DNA from: Brenneria salicis ATCC 15712 = DSM 30166
GTDB lineage: Bacteria > Pseudomonadota > Gammaproteobacteria > Enterobacterales > Enterobacteriaceae
DNA: 64,000 nt
NCBI RefSeq assembly: GCF_003315515.1
Contig: NZ_QNRY01000018.1
Location: 1 to 64,000 of the forward strand
Direction of reading: 5' to 3'
Positions within the stretch are counted from its first letter, which is position 1. Each line of letters opens with the position of its first letter. The notes below the pieces were generated by a model. The model was not told the DNA's origin and did not search any database. It saw only the letters and a program-made list of their open reading frames with translations. Shown in pieces: positions 35,043-44,136 of the stretch. The position numbers and the translations under genes were made by a program.

Positions 35043-38000
35043 TTATTCCTCCACCGCGCCCAGCAGATAATGATGGTGTTGATAGATATGGGTGATAATC
35101 CGGCACATGTCGGTTAGCTCCGGCGGCGGCGCGTCAAGGCGGCCCCGCGAGTCGATATCCAGGTGATAAACCTGCTGGCGGTAACGCACGCGCACGCCAT
35201 CGTCGGTCAGCAGGAAACCGGGATTGCCGCTGTTGGCAAAATCCCGCGGCAAACTGAAGATCGTCACTTTGTCCCGGTAGGGCTTGCCCTCCCAGGGACA
35301 AAACTGGGCGCAGTTGCCGCACTCATTGCAATAAGCGTCAAGATGCAACGTCTGGAAGCGATCGCGGAAACCCGGCACGGCAACGGAAATATTGGCCCGA
35401 TTGGGACAGACATCCACACATTTGGCGCACACGTAGTTACATGACAAACAGCGCTGCGCTTCCTGTCGGGCAAACGCGTCCGGCTCGTCAGCCGACAGCG
35501 AGCGGATGGCGATCTGCCCTTTGCGGGCGTAGATATCTTCAGGATCGGTATTCAGCCAACGTCTGGCGGCATGACCGTCACGGATATTTTCCCGCCGCAG
35601 GATGGTATCCGCCGCTCGTCGGGCCGCGCCGATGGCGGCGACAATCGACGCGGAACCACTCTGCACATCGCCGATCAGAAAGACATTTTCCCGCGCCGTT
35701 TCTTGCGTGCGGGGGTCCGCCGCCGGTCTGCCTTCATCCCCGGACGAGATGCCCATCCGCGCCAGATGCCGGTCATCGGGAGTCTCGCCGACTGCGGTAA
35801 TCAACGCATCCATGTGCAGGGTTTCCAGCAGTTCGGTGGCGACCGGACGCGGACGCCCCTGCGCGTCTGGTTCACCCGGCGTCATCACGCGCAATAGCAG
35901 CGTGCCGTCGGTTTCGAAACGCTCAGGATTGACCATAAAGCGGAAATTCACCCCTTCCGCTCTGGCTTCCCGCACCTCTTCCTTCCAGGCGGGCATGTCG
36001 TTTTCGCCACGCCGGTACAACACCGTGACCTGTTCGACGCCCGGCACACGCAGCGCGGCTCTGGCGCAATCCATCGCGGTATTGCCCGCGCCCAGCACCG
36101 CCACCGACCGCCCCAGTTGGACGTTTTCCCCCTGATTAAAGCGCCGCAGGAAGTGGAACGAAGGCCAGACGGCGGGATTGTTCCCCGCCAGCGTGACCGG
36201 ATGGCTTTGCGCCGCCCCAGTCCCGACGCAGATATAGGTAAATCCCTGACGGCGCAGTTGGTCGATCGTCAGTTCGGCGTCACAGCCATAGACAAATTTC
36301 ACGCCGTGTGCGGCCACGAAATCAATGTCATGCTGAATTTTCTCCGCCGGAATACGAAACCTCGGCACCACATGCCGCACCACGCCGCCCGCTTCCTTTT
36401 CCCGTTCGAACAGGGTAACCGGATGACCGGCACGGGCCAGAAAATAACCGACCGCTAGCCCCGCGGGGCCTGCGCCGATCACCGCGACCGGATGGCGGTT
36501 GCCGGACCCGGCTGGTTTGAACCAGCGCTGCCGATAGCCCTGCCAGCCTTTTTCCAACGCGATGCGTTTGATCTCGCGGATATTCAGCACGCGGTCGTAG
36601 TCCAGCCGGGTACAGTTATTCTGGCATTGATGATCGCAGATATGACCGGTGATGGCTGGCAGCGCGTTGCGCTGATAAATCAACTCCAGCGCATCGACGT
36701 AACGTCCCTCCCCGGCCAGACGCAGATATTCCGGGATATCCTGTTTAATGGCGCAGGCGCTGACGCAGGGCGCGACATAACAATCCGACAGCGGCAAGCT
36801 GTCGCCCGCCGTGATCGTCTCGTCGCTTTTCCAGGACTTCTGGTGATAAGGCGCGGTCAGCGCGGCGGCGGCCAGCATCTCCAGACGATCGACATCCACC
36901 GTCTCCCGCGCCCAGCCATCCGAGTTTTCCAGTTCGCGCGCGCAGACGCCAAGTCGCAGATAGCCGCCCGGTTTCAGCAGATCGGTGGCCAGGGTGATGG
37001 GATGAATGCCGGTTTCATGGATGGCGCGAATATTTAGCTGGCTGGCGCCGCCGGAGTAGGAGATGGGCAACCGTCCCTGAAAATGCCGCGACAGCACCGC
37101 CGCCACATTGATGGACAACGGGAACAGCGCCCGCCCGGACATGTACATTTCCTCTCCCGGCAGACGCGCCTTGTGGTTGACCGCGCCCAGCGTGTTGGTC
37201 AGCTTCACGCCGAACTCCAGCCGCTGTTGGCGCGCCAGCGCCAACAGGCGTTCCAGCATGGTCAGCGCCCGGTCGAGTTGCAGATCGTGCAGAAAAGCGG
37301 CTTCGTTCAACCGCACATAGTCGAATCCGCAGCAATCCAGGATCTCGCGCACCCGCCGATAACCCAGCAAGGTCGGATTCAGTTTGACAAAGGTATGCAG
37401 CCCTTTTTCTTGCAGCATATAGCGGCAGATGGCTTCAATTTCATCCGGCGGGCAACCGTGCATGGTGGACAAGGTGACGCCGCGCACCAGATGAGGGGAA
37501 ATCCGCTCAGGCAACGCACGCAACGCCGCCTGCCGCGCCAGCGGCATGATATCGCCGAGGCGATCAGGCCGGGTTACCCAGCGCGTCAGTATCTGCCGAT
37601 AGCGGCTGAACGCCTGCGTGCCGGACGCGTCCATCATGGTGGCGATAAAGTTCTGCATCGGCGGCTGTTTGATGCCTTTCAGGTCATAACCCACGCTCAT
37701 GTTGAAGATAAATGATCGTCCCTGCTCCGGCTGACGCGGAGCAAACAGGCACTCCAGCAGCCAGAGGGCAAACCAGGCTTTCAGATATTCATCCGCGGCT
37801 TTCGGCAGGGTAAATTCGGTGGACCATTCGGTATTGAATCCTTCGTCTTCGGCATCAATGCACGGTTTTTCCAGTTCCAGCCGATCAAGGATCTGGACGG
37901 TTTTTAATTCAATGAAGCTGCCGCCGGTCAGCCAGGCGGTAATGATATTCTGCGCCAACTGGGTATGCGGTCCGGCCGCCGGTCCAACCGGCGTATCGCA

Positions 38001-38150
38001 GCGCTCCCCGAAAACCCGCATCTGCAGGGAAGGATCACGCCGATAAAACTGGCTTTCAGGAATACCGAAAATAGCGCGGCTCTGCCGATATTCGGCAAAC
38101 ATTCTTTCCAGTAACTGCTCAAATGGAACAGGACGCATCACATCACCCAC
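35043..38150 (-). CDS. ygfK: YgfK: multidomain Fe-S/FAD oxidoreductase
   Basis: 1035 aa, colinear with E. coli YgfK (annotated as putative selenate reductase subunit). Residues 1-430 resemble a dihydroorotate/dihydropyrimidine-dehydrogenase-type barrel (GPAAGPHTQLAQNI, STMHGCPPDEIEAI). Residues 440-900 are GltD-like with a Cys-rich N-part (CYVAPCVSACAIKQDIPEY), FAD (VAVIGAGPAGLAVGYFLARAG) and NADPH (VAVLGAGNTAMDCAR) sites. The C-terminus has two 4Fe-4S groups (CNYVCAKCVDVCP, CNECGNCAQFCP). The start is set to GTG 38150 because AAGGAG is 6 nt upstream and VGDVMRP aligns with the E. coli start; ATGs at 38165/38156 lack spaced ribosome sites. A sigma-54 promoter lies at 38247. Likely reduces a purine-derived intermediate. 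Confidence 0.92.
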   Translation of the reverse strand: MGDVMRPVPFEQLLERMFAEYRQSRAIFGIPESQFYRRDPSLQMRVFGERCDTPVGPAAGPHTQLAQNIITAWLTGGSFIELKTVQILDRLELEKPCIDAEDEGFNTEWSTEFTLPKAADEYLKAWFALWLLECLFAPRQPEQGRSFIFNMSVGYDLKGIKQPPMQNFIATMMDASGTQAFSRYRQILTRWVTRPDRLGDIMPLARQAALRALPERISPHLVRGVTLSTMHGCPPDEIEAICRYMLQEKGLHTFVKLNPTLLGYRRVREILDCCGFDYVRLNEAAFLHDLQLDRALTMLERLLALARQQRLEFGVKLTNTLGAVNHKARLPGEEMYMSGRALFPLSINVAAVLSRHFQGRLPISYSGGASQLNIRAIHETGIHPITLATDLLKPGGYLRLGVCARELENSDGWARETVDVDRLEMLAAAALTAPYHQKSWKSDETITAGDSLPLSDCYVAPCVSACAIKQDIPEYLRLAGEGRYVDALELIYQRNALPAITGHICDHQCQNNCTRLDYDRVLNIREIKRIALEKGWQGYRQRWFKPAGSGNRHPVAVIGAGPAGLAVGYFLARAGHPVTLFEREKEAGGVVRHVVPRFRIPAEKIQHDIDFVAAHGVKFVYGCDAELTIDQLRRQGFTYICVGTGAAQSHPVTLAGNNPAVWPSFHFLRRFNQGENVQLGRSVAVLGAGNTAMDCARAALRVPGVEQVTVLYRRGENDMPAWKEEVREARAEGVNFRFMVNPERFETDGTLLLRVMTPGEPDAQGRPRPVATELLETLHMDALITAVGETPDDRHLARMGISSGDEGRPAADPRTQETARENVFLIGDVQSGSASIVAAIGAARRAADTILRRENIRDGHAARRWLNTDPEDIYARKGQIAIRSLSADEPDAFARQEAQRCLSCNYVCAKCVDVCPNRANISVAVPGFRDRFQTLHLDAYCNECGNCAQFCPWEGKPYRDKVTIFSLPRDFANSGNPGFLLTDDGVRVRYRQQVYHLDIDSRGRLDAPPPELTDMCRIITHIYQHHHYLLGAVEE

Positions 38151-38246
38151 CTTCATCTCCTTCATCTGTTGTCAGGAAAAATAATCCAGCCCGTGCTTCC
38201 GGCTTTCATCACCGGGGAGTTATCTTTTTTATGGCGGATCGGGCTA

Positions 38247-38262
38247 AGCAATATGCAGGCCA
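38247..38262 (-). promoter_or_regulatory. Sigma-54 promoter for ygfK-ssnA
   Basis: Reverse strand TGGCCTGCATATTGCT: GG (38261-38260), 10 nt, GC (38249-38248). Expected start near 38236, 86 nt before the GTG. Confidence 0.7.
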
Positions 38263-38461
38263 GAAAGCGGGGAGATCCCCAGCGCCACGCATCTTGCGCG
38301 GGCGAAGGAATCAGTGGCGGCGTGTTTCCTCGTCAGAGGAAATTACTATGATCTGTAGATGATGAGGTTGAGGTTCCGTTGCCGCGACGCCGTTTTTTCA
38401 TTATTCATCGGGCGTTTCTCATTTTGATAAACATCATTCGCTTGATGAGGTTCGCGCCATG

Positions 38462-39856
38462 TTACTCCGCTGGCGGCGCGACAAAGGGCTGGCGCGGCAG
38501 GAAACGCCCGTACCCTGGCCGTCCGGTAAATACGCCGTCCCGACAGACTATTTCCCCCCGACACAACGTCATCACCGGCCAGCCGTGACAGAGCATGCCT
38601 TCATAGGGCGAATAATCGCCGTTGTCATGCAGCGCCTCATGGCGCACGGTGTCCTGTCGTTCAGGATCGAACAGCACCAGATCGGCATCCGCGCCGGGAT
38701 TGAGATTGCCTTTCTGCGGCCACAGGCCAAACAGTTGCGCCGGACGCGCGCTGGTCAGATCGACAAACCGTTCCGGGCTGATCCGGCCTGTCGCCACCCC
38801 ATAAGAAAACAGCAGCGTCAGACGATTTTCCACGCCGGGAAGACCGTTGGGACAACGACTGAAATCGCCGTCGGCAAGCTGTTGCCGCTGCCGCCATGAG
38901 AAATTGCAGTGATCAGTCGCCAGCGTCGCAATGCCGCCATCCGCCAGCCCGCGCCACAGTTTTTCCTGCTCGGCCTGATCGCGCAACGGCGGGCTCAGGA
39001 TATATTTCATCCCATCCGGGCGCAGATACAGGGCGTCGTCCAGCAGCAGATACTGCGGGCAGGTTTCCGCCCAAACCGCTTGTCCCGCCTGTCTCGCCAG
39101 ACGGATATAGTCCAACCCCAGTCCGTTGGACAGATGTACGATATACAACGGCGCGTCGCCCGCCAGCGCCGCCAGATTAATCATCCGCGCCACGGCTTCC
39201 GCTTCACAGGGGATAGGCCGACTCAGCGCGTGGTAAATCGGCGCGATTTTCCCCTCGCGCACGAACGTATCGCGCCGCCAGCGGATCGCCGCGTCATTTT
39301 CCGGGTGGACGGTAGCCAGCGCGTTCACCTGATGCAAACGCTGTAGCGCCCGTAATATCGACTCATCATCCAGCTTATGCTGATAGGTAAGATAGAGCTT
39401 GAAACTGCTGATCCCTTCCTGCGTCACCATTGAAGCCATTTCATCCAGAATGGCCTGATCCACATGCTGGATCACGCCGTGGAAGCTGTAATCGATCACC
39501 GCCTGTCCGTGGGCATAGTCGTGGTAACGGGCCAGTTGATGATGCAGACTGCAACCCGCCGGGCCGAACCCCATATGGTCGATAATGGTGGTGGTTCCGC
39601 CGCAGGCCGCCGCCCGCGTGCCGGTGAAGAAATCATCGCAACTGCGCCCGATGCCCACATCGATATGGCAATGGGTGTGAACGTCAATCCCGCCCGGCAT
39701 CACCCAGCAACCGGCGGCGTCGATCACCGTCATATCCGGTTCAATGACGATATCCTTGCCCCGTCGGACAATCTTTCCCTGATCAATCAACAGGTCTTCG
39801 TCATAGCGCCCACGATGATCGACCAACATGCCGCCTTTGATTAAACGTTTCATCAT
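38462..39856 (-). CDS. hyuA: D-hydantoinase/dihydropyrimidinase HyuA
   Basis: 464 aa binuclear zinc amidohydrolase opening cyclic ureides. Metal ligands His60 and His62 (GGIDVHTHCH), carboxylated lysine Lys153 (SFKLYLTYQ), then ATVHPEND, YIVHLSN and LATDHCNF in family order. Related to the E. coli D-phenylhydantoinase HyuA of the ygeW cluster. It follows ygeX by 49 nt. Product ureido acids could be passed to the two carbamoyl hydrolases at 19785-21996. Allantoinase activity is an alternative that sequence alone does not exclude. Confidence 0.9.
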   Translation of the reverse strand: MMKRLIKGGMLVDHRGRYDEDLLIDQGKIVRRGKDIVIEPDMTVIDAAGCWVMPGGIDVHTHCHIDVGIGRSCDDFFTGTRAAACGGTTTIIDHMGFGPAGCSLHHQLARYHDYAHGQAVIDYSFHGVIQHVDQAILDEMASMVTQEGISSFKLYLTYQHKLDDESILRALQRLHQVNALATVHPENDAAIRWRRDTFVREGKIAPIYHALSRPIPCEAEAVARMINLAALAGDAPLYIVHLSNGLGLDYIRLARQAGQAVWAETCPQYLLLDDALYLRPDGMKYILSPPLRDQAEQEKLWRGLADGGIATLATDHCNFSWRQRQQLADGDFSRCPNGLPGVENRLTLLFSYGVATGRISPERFVDLTSARPAQLFGLWPQKGNLNPGADADLVLFDPERQDTVRHEALHDNGDYSPYEGMLCHGWPVMTLCRGEIVCRDGVFTGRPGYGRFLPRQPFVAPPAE

Positions 39857-39905
39857 CTGTTCCCGTTAAATCGGTTGCCGTTAAAAAACAGCGTCGTATT
39901 CAGGT

Positions 39906-41093
39906 TTATATCGCCGGTTGTCCCTGCCACACCACTTCCCGGTAATGCTGCTGATCGGTATCTCCTTCCGAGCTAATCAGCAACACGCGGGATGAAGCAT
40001 CCAATCCCAGGCGCGCCAGCAACGCTTCCCGCTCAGGGCTATGCAGAATGGCCGCCAGCACGCCCATGCCCACCGCCCCGGACTCGCCGGAAATAATGCG
40101 CGGGTCCCGCGCTAACGGGTTGCCCAGCACCCGCATCCCCAGCACCGTCACGTTGTCCTCGCAGGAAATAAACTGACGCGCGCTGTCCCGCAGTCGCGGC
40201 CAGCCAAGTGGGTTAGGCTCGCCGCAAGCCAGTCCCGCCATCATCGTGTCCATCTCCCCGCCCACGTTGACAATCTCGCCTTGCTGCGCCGAACGATACA
40301 GACAGTCGGCACGCTCCGGCTCGACAATGACCGCATGCAGCCGGTCCGCGCCATAGATATTGACCAGATAATCCAGTACGCCAGCCGCCATCGCGCCGAC
40401 GCCCGCCTGAAGGAAAACATGGGTTGGCGCGGCGCTGTGACGGATCTGTTCGGTGATCTCCACCGCGAGCGTGGCATAGCCCTGCATAATCCAGGCAGGG
40501 ATGGTTTCATAACCCGGCCAGGCGGTATCCTGAATGACTTCCCAGTCATTTTCCCGTGCGGTGGCGATAGTCAGACGCACTGTATCGTCATAATTCATGT
40601 CGGTGACGATGCACTCCGCGCCCAGACTGGTAATGTGCGCCACCCGCTCCGCCGACGAACCTTTCGGCATATAGATAACCGCCCGCTGCCCCAGTTCTCT
40701 GGCGGCCCAGGCGATGCCGCGTCCGTGATTACCGTCGGTCGTGGTGGTGAACGTCATCGTACCCGGCTGGGCGGCGCGAAACTGTTCAAAGGAAAACGTA
40801 TTGATATCCCAGTGATATTTCTCGCACACCCGCTGAGCAATGGCGTAAGCGCCGCCCAGGATCTTAAACGCATTGAGACCAAAGCGTTGCGATTCATCCT
40901 TCACCAGCACCTGCTCCACCCCCAATACGGCGGCGAACGCATCAAGCGTATAGAGCGGAGTGGGTTGATACCCCGGCATGCGCCGGTGGAAAGCCAGCGC
41001 CTGTTCCGCTTGCCGACGGGTAAACAGAGCGGGGCCGGTCGCCGTGAAACCGGCGTTATCGGCGATTTGCATCCGTAATGAAAAAGTTGACAT
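39906..41093 (-). CDS. ygeX: 2,3-diaminopropionate ammonia-lyase YgeX/DpaL
   Basis: 395 aa PLP enzyme of fold type II splitting 2,3-diaminopropionate into pyruvate and two ammonia. The catalytic residues known from E. coli DpaL are all at the same numbers: Lys77 (FGLNAFKILGG, PLP lysine), Asp120 (TTTTDGNHGRG) and Asp189 (IQDTAWPGY). AGGA is 6 nt before the ATG. Heads a ygeX-hyuA operon, divergent from the sigma-54 activator gene. Its presence implies that the pathway yields diaminopropionate. Confidence 0.94.
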   Translation of the reverse strand: MSTFSLRMQIADNAGFTATGPALFTRRQAEQALAFHRRMPGYQPTPLYTLDAFAAVLGVEQVLVKDESQRFGLNAFKILGGAYAIAQRVCEKYHWDINTFSFEQFRAAQPGTMTFTTTTDGNHGRGIAWAARELGQRAVIYMPKGSSAERVAHITSLGAECIVTDMNYDDTVRLTIATARENDWEVIQDTAWPGYETIPAWIMQGYATLAVEITEQIRHSAAPTHVFLQAGVGAMAAGVLDYLVNIYGADRLHAVIVEPERADCLYRSAQQGEIVNVGGEMDTMMAGLACGEPNPLGWPRLRDSARQFISCEDNVTVLGMRVLGNPLARDPRIISGESGAVGMGVLAAILHSPEREALLARLGLDASSRVLLISSEGDTDQQHYREVVWQGQPAI

Positions 41094-41140
41094 GTCACAT
41101 CCTGATTGCAGTGAAAAGAATGAGGGTTTGCCGGTATATG

Positions 41141-41156
41141 ATCAATATTTGTGCCA
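41141..41156 (-). promoter_or_regulatory. Weak sigma-54-like promoter for ygeX-hyuA
   Basis: Reverse strand TGGCACAAATATTGAT: perfect -24 TGGCAC but -12 is GA instead of GC. Position (48 nt upstream of ygeX) is right, so it is listed as a degenerate member of the set. Confidence 0.45.
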
Positions 41157-41264
41157 GTTCATGGTTGCAGACCACGGTTCAATATCGAATAATCAAAAAT
41201 CGTGACCAAATGGAACTTGAGCCGGATTTCCGCACCTTACGGCGCCGTCACCGCCGCCATTCCC

Positions 41265-41361
41265 ATCGGGGAACCCCGATCGGCATGGTTTTCACCGTCG
41301 CACAATGCTGCGCCCGATTCTCAAAATGCGAATGTTGCCCAACAACGCGCCGTCGCGACGG
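41265..41361. promoter_or_regulatory. Three palindromes in the ygeX-activator intergenic region
   Basis: The 306-nt divergent region holds a perfect 16-bp palindrome ATCGGGGAACCCCGAT (41265-41280), the dyad TGTTGCCCAACA (41333-41344) and a perfect 12-bp palindrome CCGTCGCGACGG (41350-41361). They are candidate binding sites for the activator encoded at 41400, for autoregulation or for ygeX. No sigma-70 promoter with good spacing was found. Confidence 0.4.
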
Positions 41362-41399
41362 TTGACATGATTTTTATAAATTAAACAGGGGCGTATACC

Positions 41400-43157
41400 G
41401 TGTCAGCCAAGAAACTGTCTTTGATGCAAATCCAACCGACCATTCGGCATTTCACGCAAATGCTTAGCCGGGTGTTGCAGCTTGAGGTGGAGATAGTGGA
41501 CAGCCAATTGTTGCGGGTGGCCGGCAGCGGCCCTTACAGCACCCACCTCGGCCACCCGTCCGCCAATACGCGGCTGCTTCAATACGTGATGGATCAGAAG
41601 CAAACCAAGGTGGTGTTTAACGCCCGCCACGATCCGCTCTGTCAAACCTGCAATCAGTACGGCCAATGCGAGGAACTGGCGTTTCTCGGCTTGCCGGTTA
41701 TCCACGAGGATACCTGCCTGGGAGTGATCAGTCTGGTGGCGGTCAACGCTGAACAACAGCAGCGCTTGCAGGAGAATGCCGACGTTTTTTCCGATTATAT
41801 CCGCCATATTTCCACGTTGCTGATCGCCAACCTGATGAAAAATCAGGTTGCCAGCGACGGGATGGGCCAATTGTTCACCACGTTGATCGGTAGTATGGAT
41901 CAGGGAATTCTGGTACTGGATGAGCAGGATCACGTCAAGTTCGCCAATCAGAACGCCCTGAAACAACTCAATACCCATTGGGAGAAACTGACGCGTACCC
42001 CGGTCGTTATTCGGCCATTGATTTCCGACAAGAATTTTGCCAACGGACACGCGCAGCACGTCATCACGTTTGCCGGTCAGTCGGAGGTGGTGATCGGCCA
42101 GCACCATACCGGGGAGGATCTGCAACTGTTTCTGCTGGCATTCCATCAGGCCGATCGCTCCGCCTCGGCGGATTATCAACATGCGGAAACGCAACTCGAC
42201 CAGTTCATCGGCAACTCTCCCGTCGTCAGGACGTTGAAACAACTGATTGGCCGGGTCGCCGACAGCCCCTCCAGCGTGATGATCACCGGTGAAAGCGGCA
42301 GCGGTAAGGAAGTGCTGGCGCGGGCTATCCATTGGTTGAGCCAACGACGCGGCCACCCGTTTATCGCCATCAACTGCGCCGCCATTCCTGAGCATTTACT
42401 GGAAAGCGAGTTGTTCGGCTACGTTAAAGGCGCCTTTACCGGCGCCTCGCCCAATGGCAAAACCGGCCTCATTCAGTCCGCCAACCACGGGACGTTGTTT
42501 CTGGATGAAATCGGCGACATGCCGCTGACGCTGCAAGCCAAACTGTTGCGCGCGCTGGAAGCGCGCGAAGTGCTCCCGCTGGGGGCCAGCAAGCCGGTGG
42601 CGGTGGATATCCGTATTATTTCCGCCACCCATCAGCAATTGGAACGGTTTATCAGCGAAGGCAAATTTCGCGAAGACCTCTATTATCGGCTGAATGTGAT
42701 CCCGATTGTTATTCCGCCGCTGCGTGATCGGGTCGAAGACATTGATATGCTGGTGCATTATTTTCTCAACATTCATACCCAGCGGCTTGGCAACGTCTAC
42801 CCCGGCATTAGCCGCGAAGTCATGGGTCTGCTGCGTCGTTACCGCTGGCCGGGGAATGTGCGCGAACTCAGCAATCTGCTGGAATATCTGGTGAATATCG
42901 TCCCCAATGGCGAGGTGATAGATCGCGCGCTGCTGCCGCCCAACTTCCATGCATTAAGTCATGCGCAGGTGTACTCGACGCCGCTGGCGGACACCGTGTC
43001 CCCGGCGTCTTCCAACCTGAAACAGATGGAATATCAGTTAATGGCGGAAGCACTGCAACGCGGCAGCAGCAAAACCCAGTTAGCTCAGGAACTGGGCATC
43101 AGCGTCGCCACCCTGTATCGAAAAATCAAGAAATACGGTTTGTCCGACAAAGCCTGA
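41400..43157 (+). CDS. ygeV: Sigma-54-dependent transcriptional activator, YgeV-like
   Basis: 585 aa bacterial enhancer-binding protein. The N-terminal sensor has Cys81, Cys84, Cys90 and Cys106 (PLCQTCNQYGQC), reminiscent of PocR-type domains. A PAS-like segment follows at about 155-260. The AAA+ core has Walker A GESGSGKE (297-304) and the sigma-54 contact loop GAFTGA (343-348). A Fis-type helix-turn-helix ends the protein (SKTQLAQELGISVATLYRKIKKYG). No receiver domain, so it senses a ligand or metal rather than a kinase. The start is GTG with CAGGGG upstream. It is the only sigma-54 activator in the window and is flanked by sigma-54-type promoters. Confidence 0.9.
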   Translation: MSAKKLSLMQIQPTIRHFTQMLSRVLQLEVEIVDSQLLRVAGSGPYSTHLGHPSANTRLLQYVMDQKQTKVVFNARHDPLCQTCNQYGQCEELAFLGLPVIHEDTCLGVISLVAVNAEQQQRLQENADVFSDYIRHISTLLIANLMKNQVASDGMGQLFTTLIGSMDQGILVLDEQDHVKFANQNALKQLNTHWEKLTRTPVVIRPLISDKNFANGHAQHVITFAGQSEVVIGQHHTGEDLQLFLLAFHQADRSASADYQHAETQLDQFIGNSPVVRTLKQLIGRVADSPSSVMITGESGSGKEVLARAIHWLSQRRGHPFIAINCAAIPEHLLESELFGYVKGAFTGASPNGKTGLIQSANHGTLFLDEIGDMPLTLQAKLLRALEAREVLPLGASKPVAVDIRIISATHQQLERFISEGKFREDLYYRLNVIPIVIPPLRDRVEDIDMLVHYFLNIHTQRLGNVYPGISREVMGLLRRYRWPGNVRELSNLLEYLVNIVPNGEVIDRALLPPNFHALSHAQVYSTPLADTVSPASSNLKQMEYQLMAEALQRGSSKTQLAQELGISVATLYRKIKKYGLSDKA

Positions 43158-43217
43158 TCCGCCCCGGTTCCGCCAACGAGGACTTACCGCTCCCGGACGC
43201 CGGACAGCGCGTAGCCG

Positions 43218-44123
43218 CTATTCGCGGGTAAGTAATTGCGCCTTCAGGCTATCACTCATCGGCCAGTTTAAATTGATGCCGCTACCTGGCAGCGGCTGGG
43301 TAAACCAGCGCGCATAGATGCCTTCCATGTCGGCGCTGCGAAAAATATGACTCAGCGCGGTATTAACGGCCTCTCTGAAAGCGTCATCATCAAGTCGCAC
43401 CATAAAACCATAAGACATCTGTTCACTCACCGGTTCGCTGGATAACGCATAATCCTGGGGGTTGGGCGAGGCGGCAATCATGGTATGGAGCAGAATGTCA
43501 TCCATCGCAAAAGCGGATACTTTTTCCTGACCAACCAACTCGAATGCCTTTTGCAGCGTATCGACCGCGATAATCGACAGATTCAGCTTTTTTTCCCGGT
43601 TCATCAGGGTGATCTGGCTGACGTTCACCGTACCCAGTGCGACGCTTACGCTCCTGCCGCGCAGATCGGTCAGCGTGCGCAGGTTATTTTTCGCCAGTGA
43701 GACATAATAGGTGGTAACGAGAAAATGACTGCGGGTAAACGCCACGCGGCGACGACGCTCGGCATTATTGGTGCTCGCCACGCATTCAATATCCATCATC
43801 CTGCTATTGAGTAACTGCACCCGGTTGCCGGGGGTACGAAATACATATTCGATATTAAGCCGTTTCAGCCCAAGCTGGACCTGCAACGATTGCGCCACCC
43901 GTTCACACAGTTCGATGGAGTACCCCATGACGCGCCCGTTGGGGCCAATATAGGAAAAGGGCGGCGTAATACCGTAACCTATGCGCAACGTTTCCGTTTG
44001 CCGGATTCGCTCCAGCGTTGAACCGGGTAATGATTCGGCTTGTGACAGGCCGCTTTGCGCGATAGCGAACAGCATAAGCACAGAGAGAAAGATACGGTAC
44101 AAGCGCCTGCCATGTTCTCGCAT
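43218..44123 (-). CDS. Amino-acid-type periplasmic binding protein (SBP_bac_3), copy 1
   Basis: 301 aa, signal peptide to about residue 29 (LFAIAQSGLSQAES). GltI/GlnH-like bilobal fold: LRIGYGITPPFSY, VMGYSIELCERVAQSL, DIECVASTNNAERRRRV, GRSVSVALGTVNV, AFAMDDILL. Clearly paralogous to the next gene. No permease or ATPase gene is nearby, so it is not a normal ABC importer subunit here. It is probably the last gene of a unit with the second binding protein and the GGDEF-EAL membrane protein. AAGGAG precedes the ATG by 8 nt. Could bind glutamate/aspartate-like ligands. Confidence 0.85.
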   Translation of the reverse strand: MREHGRRLYRIFLSVLMLFAIAQSGLSQAESLPGSTLERIRQTETLRIGYGITPPFSYIGPNGRVMGYSIELCERVAQSLQVQLGLKRLNIEYVFRTPGNRVQLLNSRMMDIECVASTNNAERRRRVAFTRSHFLVTTYYVSLAKNNLRTLTDLRGRSVSVALGTVNVSQITLMNREKKLNLSIIAVDTLQKAFELVGQEKVSAFAMDDILLHTMIAASPNPQDYALSSEPVSEQMSYGFMVRLDDDAFREAVNTALSHIFRSADMEGIYARWFTQPLPGSGINLNWPMSDSLKAQLLTRE

Positions 44124-44136
44124 ACGTCATTCTCCT

